From: a virus
Virus record (IMG/VR): IMGVR_UViG_3300025873_000039
Coordinates: 1-26,499 of that record
Length of the DNA stretch: 26,499 bases
Reading direction: 5' to 3' (one strand)
This document shows positions 22,931 to 26,499 of the stretch, in pieces. Position numbers and translations under genes: made by a program. Position 1 is the stretch's first letter. Every line of letters starts with the position of its first letter. The notes under the pieces are model-generated. The model was not told where the DNA came from. It ran no database searches and saw only the letters and a program-made list of their open reading frames with translations.

Positions 22931-23737
22931 TTAGGGTCTATCGTTTACGGGTCCTCCGAAAACTAAAAATCCCCCTCCTGTTGCTATACTAGTCGCCGCA
23001 GAGACTAAAGTAAAACTAAAACTATTACTGAAAGTCACCGTTGTTCCGGCATCGTCTACACGTGTTTCATCAATTTTAGTTATCTCATACGATCCATAAA
23101 TTTTTGCTCCTGATGTATGAGCTACTGCTGTTGTTGAAACCGGAGTCTTTCCATCAGAGGGAGCTGCGGTTCCTCGTGTACAGCCAGTTAAAGTATGTGT
23201 GCTTCGGCCAGTATATTGAATTGTTTCACTCGTAATTCTTCCATACGCAAGAGAACTGGTATCCGTATTAGTTGATTGAATAACAATATATCCAGCTGTA
23301 GGAAAAGCTGATCCATCAGTTAAAACAATAGAAGTATCCGTAGCCGTAATAGTTGTGGCTAAAGTTGTGTTTAATTCAAAAGTAGATAATGCAACCCCTC
23401 CGACAGGAGTTTTAACTTGATAAAATCTAACTGCGTCTCCCGTTGATCGTCCATGACTTGTTTGTGTTACTATTACTGTAGTTCCAACTTCTGTTAAAAA
23501 AGGATTATCATTTAAAGGAGCAGGAGTAGGCAAAGCTACTCTTGTAGGTCTTGCTCTTTGTAAAGCTTGTGGATCTGCACTGGTAGGTTTTGGATCTAAC
23601 TGTGGTTGCTTAGGCTCGTATTCAGAAGTATGAACCCAGGCTCCATTCCATTCCCTTACCATTTCTAAATAAGGAAAAACTAATCCGGATCTATCTGAAA
23701 CAGCAAGTGCATGTTTCCCTGAAGCAAAAGTAGTCAT
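22931..23737 (-). CDS. Virion protein with nested beta modules (268 aa)
   Basis: The N-terminus FASGKHALAVSDRSGLVFPY, followed by VREWNGAWV and YEPKQPQLDPKP, is characteristic of a marine phage virion protein. Homologues I remember carry cysteine pairs in this region (CDRCG-like) as a small zinc site; here those positions are S14 and S17, so the site appears lost. From about residue 86 to 258 there is a beta module with an HG motif (SHGRSTGDAVRFY). A second module (about 124-214) with FPTAGYIVIQ, YTGRSTHTLTGCTRG and VAHTSGAKI is inserted inside it. The second module recurs in the 320- and 726-residue proteins. Likely a connector or tail component. Confidence 0.72.
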   Translation of the reverse strand: MTTFASGKHALAVSDRSGLVFPYLEMVREWNGAWVHTSEYEPKQPQLDPKPTSADPQALQRARPTRVALPTPAPLNDNPFLTEVGTTVIVTQTSHGRSTGDAVRFYQVKTPVGGVALSTFELNTTLATTITATDTSIVLTDGSAFPTAGYIVIQSTNTDTSSLAYGRITSETIQYTGRSTHTLTGCTRGTAAPSDGKTPVSTTAVAHTSGAKIYGSYEITKIDETRVDDAGTTVTFSNSFSFTLVSAATSIATGGGFLVFGGPVNDRP

Positions 23738-23739
23738 AA

Positions 23740-24702
23740 TTAAGCATTAGGATAGTATACTTTAGGTACAATATAAGTACTTGTAATATCCGCATCCTCC
23801 TTCACGGCTCTAGCCAGTTCATCCTCATAAAAAAGTTTTAATTCTTGTGATCTTTGAGGGGCATTTTTTTGAGATAAATAAAATGCTAGTCCTGCTGTCA
23901 TACAAGGAACAAATCTATAAGGAACATTTGTTGCATTTGTATAAGCACCGGCATCTTGAATTCTTCTTACGTAATATAAATTTAATTTGTTTCCATCTTC
24001 TGCTGCGCCAGGAGTTAGATACAAAGTTAAGTTTGTTCTATCAATAAATCTTTGAACAAAATAAGAAGTAGGAGTTCCTTTTGCTGTCTTGTTAGAATAA
24101 CCTTGATATACAGATCGACTCACTTCTGTCATTGGAGAATCAACACTAGTAGAAGTAATTCTATAATTACATTCTAAAATATTATCCATTCCAGTTGCAT
24201 GTTGAGTGACCGCGTCGGCACTTGAATGAGTGGCAGCCGTTGTTGCATTAGAACCCCGAATACCTCCAGTAAGATTCGCCGCGCCCGTTGCTGCAGATTT
24301 TCCTGTATATCTAATTGCTTCGGACCCTATCGTAATTGTTCCTCCTCCTTGATCCGCGCCAGGCATGTCTTTAACTTCTGTTAAAGGAATATCTGTAACA
24401 GCCGCATTAATTCCTGCAGATAAAGTCGTGGTTAAACCGTTGGACGCACCATCGGCCGGGGATCTATAAGTAGTATAAACATTCGTGCCATCGACTAAAG
24501 TAAAGCCTTGATTAGCAACTTCCCAATAATGAAGTCCTCTATTACCCCATTCAGAGAATATAATATTTAAAGATCGTTTGGCTGTTTTTAATTGATAACC
24601 GGAAACGTTTTGAATTCCGATCCGTTCATAAGATTCTTCTACTAATTCGTCAATAGGAAGAGTCTTGTCGAAAGTATATGATTGAGAAGTAGTGTTAGCC
24701 AC
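23740..24702 (-). CDS. Putative head completion / tail accessory protein, P22 gp4-like role (320 aa), GTG start
   Basis: The N-terminal helices LPIDELVEESYERIGI, then LKTAKRSLNIIFSEWGNRGL, resemble P22 gp4-type proteins that extend the portal: a helical pair with a conserved EW. The C-terminal half (RFIDRTNLTLYLTP, LNLYYVRRIQDAG) returns to the family pattern and ends in charged helices. A beta module with ITIGSEAIRYTG, LTGGIRGSN and AATHSSADAV is inserted at about residues 91-166. The start is GTG at 24702, not ATG, with AGGAGG just upstream and no alternative ATG before the previous stop. Connector role inferred. Confidence 0.7.
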   Translation of the reverse strand: MANTTSQSYTFDKTLPIDELVEESYERIGIQNVSGYQLKTAKRSLNIIFSEWGNRGLHYWEVANQGFTLVDGTNVYTTYRSPADGASNGLTTTLSAGINAAVTDIPLTEVKDMPGADQGGGTITIGSEAIRYTGKSAATGAANLTGGIRGSNATTAATHSSADAVTQHATGMDNILECNYRITSTSVDSPMTEVSRSVYQGYSNKTAKGTPTSYFVQRFIDRTNLTLYLTPGAAEDGNKLNLYYVRRIQDAGAYTNATNVPYRFVPCMTAGLAFYLSQKNAPQRSQELKLFYEDELARAVKEDADITSTYIVPKVYYPNA

Positions 24703-24710
24703 AAGTCCTC

Positions 24711-25016
24711 CTAACCGTAGAAGATAGTAACTTTATCTACGCCACCTGTTAGCTCAGCATAAGCACCGTTAGGACAATAAAGTCCATTACCTGGGACATC
24801 AATTTGATAAACTGAATCTTCCCCTGCTGATCCTGATCCTGCAGGTACATCGAATGTACCAACAACAGTTCCAGTTAGAGAAGTATCTCTAATTACTATA
24901 GTTCCTAAAGCTGCCTCGCTTACATAATAAATTCCAAGAACTCTAGCTGGTCCAGCGAATATCACTCCATCGGTTACGAGATGTGTCGATTTTACATCTA
25001 CATTATATCCTGACAT
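24711..25016 (-). CDS. Small beta-rich virion protein (101 aa)
   Basis: The product has the pattern AGPARVLGIYYVSEA, then GTIVIRDTSLTG, VYQIDVPGNGLYC and a terminal VDKVTIFYG, common in small marine phage structural proteins near the capsid gene. AAGGAG precedes the ATG. A UUCG-loop hairpin lies just upstream, between this gene and its predecessor. Capsid decoration or a head-tail joining role are both possible. Confidence 0.72.
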   Translation of the reverse strand: MSGYNVDVKSTHLVTDGVIFAGPARVLGIYYVSEAALGTIVIRDTSLTGTVVGTFDVPAGSGSAGEDSVYQIDVPGNGLYCPNGAYAELTGGVDKVTIFYG

Positions 25017-25032
25017 AATTTTATCTCCTTAA

Positions 25033-25058
25033 TTGTAAGCTCCCGAAGGAGCTCACAA
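25033..25058 (-). terminator. UUCG-tetraloop hairpin between two virion genes
   Basis: The minus-strand RNA can form an 11-bp stem, TTGTGAGCTCC with GGAGCTTACAA (one G-U pair), closed by a C(UUCG)G tetraloop. It is not followed by a U-run; the next bases lead into the AAGGAG of the following gene. Such stable hairpins between late phage genes may act as weak terminators, RNase processing sites or 3'-end protectors. Confidence 0.5.
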
Positions 25059-25068
25059 AATTTATTTA

Positions 25069-25623
25069 TTAGCTCCAAGGGGTAACCATTGTGCCGCTAC
25101 CATTTAAAGCGCAGTCAATAAGCCAAATGCCATTAGCAGCTGCTCTACAATAAACTATTGAACCACCTAGTCCACCTCTTGTGGTACCGTCCAAAGTTAA
25201 AGTATCAGCTCCTGCCGCATTAAATCCTTCCATGGAATTATCTCCAGTGTCAACATACGATGCAGTTCCTTGAAATACATCAGCTGTACTTCTACCTGCT
25301 GCAGTTCCGCAGTTCAAAGTAAAAGTTTCACTTGATAGATTTGCTGTTAACAGAAACGTATACATCAATCCAACTCTATTTCCAGAGTTTGGATCGTTAG
25401 CACCTGCTACTGCAGAAGTTGCTGTAGTAATGATTTCAGGTAAATTAAAAACAACTGTGTTATTTCCCAGTTGTACTACTTTACCTTGATACAAATCGAT
25501 GCCCGTTATATCTGTACCACCATCAACAGTGCCTGCTGCTATTGTCCCTGTTGCCATGTCGGGACCTGATCCTAAGAATCCTCTTAGGGATCTTACTGGT
25601 CCACTAAACGTTGATCTTGCCAT
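25069..25623 (-). CDS. Putative capsid-associated virion protein (184 aa)
   Basis: The N-terminus MARSTFSGPVRSLRGFLGSG followed by a Gly/Thr/Ala-rich beta-strand protein (VVQLGNNTVVFNLP, MYTFLLTANLSSETFTLNCG) is a familiar gene shortly after the capsid gene in marine phages. No catalytic motif is present. AGGAGG precedes the ATG. It may be a decoration protein or head fibre, which is a position-based inference. The stop is followed by the UUCG hairpin. Confidence 0.72.
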   Translation of the reverse strand: MARSTFSGPVRSLRGFLGSGPDMATGTIAAGTVDGGTDITGIDLYQGKVVQLGNNTVVFNLPEIITTATSAVAGANDPNSGNRVGLMYTFLLTANLSSETFTLNCGTAAGRSTADVFQGTASYVDTGDNSMEGFNAAGADTLTLDGTTRGGLGGSIVYCRAAANGIWLIDCALNGSGTMVTPWS

Positions 25624-25773
25624 ATTATCCTCCTAGTTAATGTAGATATAGTCTCTAGGCCGTCGACTATACTCGTCTATATCTAATTAATAATTGTATA
25701 GTAATTTAGATATAACGTAGATTTGCGTCCAGCGCAAGGTATCCCCATCAATTTGTGTGATTTTTGATAGCGC
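25624..25773 (-). other. Non-coding gap with three small inverted repeats
   Basis: This is the longest gene-free stretch. It contains nested inverted repeats near the downstream gene: a 7-bp stem at 25647-25653 with 25665-25671, alternative to a 9-bp stem at 25643-25651 with 25677-25685. A 5-bp stem lies at 25723-25727 with 25733-25737. Another, GATAGC with GCTATC, overlaps the upstream stop at 25766-25771 and 25781-25786. None has a good U-run. No clear promoter hexamers are visible. It may be an mRNA processing or regulatory leader. Confidence 0.35.
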
Positions 25774-25983
25774 TTAAGTGGCTATCGAAACTTCAGGCTT
25801 GGCGTCGTTTACTTTTGTTTGAAGAGTATCTGCTTCAAACTCGTTGGCAATGATCTTCTTTATAACATCCTGGATTTGTCTATTGATTTCAATCATCCGA
25901 ATATTATGCTTCCCGTCCTTCAGGTGCTCGTTTTGCCATTCTAACTCCAAGGACTTCTTCGTAATGTACAGGTCTTCCGTCAT
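25774..25983 (-). CDS. Small charged helical protein (69 aa)
   Basis: The start at 25983 has a textbook GAGGAGG seven bases upstream, which strongly supports translation. The protein is charged and heptad-like through the middle (IRMIEINRQIQDVIKKIIAN), suggesting a short coiled coil. It overlaps the C-terminal 80 bases of the preceding gene in another frame. No family recognised; a head assembly role is possible from its place next to the capsid gene. Confidence 0.65.
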   Translation of the reverse strand: MTEDLYITKKSLELEWQNEHLKDGKHNIRMIEINRQIQDVIKKIIANEFEADTLQTKVNDAKPEVSIAT

Positions 25984-26164
25984 TTATAACCTCCTCATAG
26001 GTTATCCATTTACCACGGGTAAATCCATCTTTTTCGAACTTTATCTCATTTCTTCCTAGTTTGTCAAGGATTGATTTTTCAATCCCTTCAATACTATCTT
26101 CAGCCATAACGTTTGTTTCACCGCGATGGCCTTCATAATGGATCTGTACTCGGAAGTTTTTCAT
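25904..26164 (-). CDS. Small hypothetical protein (86 aa)
   Basis: The frame encodes a plausible soluble protein (FRVQIHYEGHRGETNVM, then GIEKSILDKLGRNEIKFEKD). It begins just after the terminator that follows the capsid gene. The ribosome-binding site is weak. The last 27 codons overlap the next gene, whose ribosome-binding site lies inside the codons for TYEEVIN. Both frames look protein-like, so I keep both, with less certainty about this one's C-terminal end. Function unknown. Confidence 0.55.
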   Translation of the reverse strand: MKNFRVQIHYEGHRGETNVMAEDSIEGIEKSILDKLGRNEIKFEKDGFTRGKWITYEEVINDGRPVHYEEVLGVRMAKRAPEGREA

Positions 26165-26188
26165 AAGTAATTTCTGTCTTTATTGTCG

Positions 26189-26218
26189 AAATGAGGCGGT
26201 TTTGAGGCCGCCTCACTT
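26189..26218 (-). terminator. Rho-independent-like terminator after the capsid gene
   Basis: On the minus strand AAGTGAGGCGG pairs with CCGCCTCATTT (11 bp with one G-U pair) around an 8-base loop, 20 bases after the capsid stop codon. The U-run is short (TTT, within the stem), so termination may be partial. That would suit a high level of capsid mRNA with lower expression of downstream virion genes. Confidence 0.58.
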
Positions 26219-26237
26219 CATATTTTTGTACTAGGTA

Positions 26238-26499
26238 TTACGCACCTTCAACGCCAAATATTCCTCTAGGATCAGATACGCCAAAAACGTATCTTGCTCT
26301 AGCTTTATATCTAACATTTCCAGTATCGAAATCGCCTTCCATCTTAGTTGTAAGAGGGGCTCTGTCGAAATGTTTCATACCATTAGGGACATCTGTAATA
26401 ATGTACCAAGAATCAGTATCTGTTAAGTAATTGTTCACTCTATAACCTTGAGGAATCATACCCATAGATTTGATTGCATTGATATCATTGTCAGCAGTT
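26238..26499 (-). CDS. Major capsid protein, C-terminal part (cut by right edge)
   Basis: The frame stays open from the right edge to TAA at 26238, giving about 87 C-terminal residues. The sequence MGMIPQGYRVNNYLTDTDSW, then YIITDVPNGMKHFDRAPLT and the closing YKARARYVFGVSDPRGIFG, is the typical C-terminal end of an HK97-fold phage major capsid protein. It has the D-W-Y strand, the FxRxPL turn, and the Y-R-x-R-Y strand near the end. ATG at 26465 is internal, since the frame continues upstream without a stop. A terminator hairpin follows directly, as expected for a highly expressed capsid gene. Confidence 0.75.
   Translation of the reverse strand, partial: TADNDINAIKSMGMIPQGYRVNNYLTDTDSWYIITDVPNGMKHFDRAPLTTKMEGDFDTGNVRYKARARYVFGVSDPRGIFGVEGA

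Noticed and set aside
25624-25773. A tRNA or attachment site in the longest gap
   Set aside because: The inverted repeats do not form a cloverleaf and no CCA-like or anticodon-arm pattern is present; no integrase is encoded in the window.

Overview
The window looks like part of the late (virion) region of an AT-rich, tailed, short-tailed (podovirus-type) dsDNA bacteriophage. It most resembles phages known from uncultured marine viromes. All convincing genes lie on the minus strand, so transcription runs from right (26499) to left (1). Genes are packed head to tail with TAATG, ATGA or small overlaps. The longest stretch without a gene is about 150 bases (25624-25773). I see no tRNA, integrase, insertion sequence, CRISPR array or bacterial housekeeping gene. 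Terminase and portal genes, if present, lie beyond the right edge. No sheath or tape-measure gene is visible. The host cannot be named from the sequence.

Layout in transcription order. (1) 26499-25774: the C-terminal end of a probable major capsid protein, a terminator hairpin, and two small overlapping genes. (2) 25623-21719: small virion proteins and three proteins likely to build the head-tail connector/adaptor. (3) 21705-18041: tail fibre and appendage genes, including a repeat protein with 14 beta-repeat copies, a fibre with a typical anchoring N-terminus, and a glycine-rich tail-tip protein. (4) 17993-10361: a ten-gene, translationally coupled, strikingly AT-rich cargo operon of enzymes. 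(5) 10326-1: a 726-residue tail nozzle/hub-like protein followed by internal (ejection-type) virion proteins. The last of these is at least 864 residues long and runs off the left edge.

The cargo operon is the main discovery. It encodes seven different non-haem Fe(II)/2-oxoglutarate-type oxygenases, one flavin-dependent (tryptophan-type) halogenase with its catalytic residues intact, one NodU/CmcH-type O-carbamoyltransferase, and one UPF0489-like putative metal-dependent protein. Hydroxylation, halogenation and carbamoylation are tailoring reactions normally seen in secondary-metabolite clusters. Here they sit between the glycine-rich tail-tip gene and the nozzle gene of a phage, behind a candidate promoter whose -10 box lies in the loop of a perfect palindrome. 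No carrier protein, peptide synthetase, polyketide synthase, flavin reductase or thymidylate-synthase-like enzyme is visible, so the system probably acts on something already present: a virion protein (the neighbouring fibres are candidates), a host metabolite or surface polymer, or, less likely on present evidence, DNA. Individual halogenase and 2OG-oxygenase genes are known from marine phages (VirX1 of cyanophage Syn10 is a proven viral halogenase). I do not know of a described system with this full combination.

Secondary observations: a beta module shared by three virion proteins and nested inside another module in one of them; a 9-bp hairpin that encloses the ribosome-binding site and start codon of the repeat-fibre gene; a UUCG-loop hairpin between two small structural genes; and two tiny genes (54 and 56 codons) wedged between internal-protein genes.
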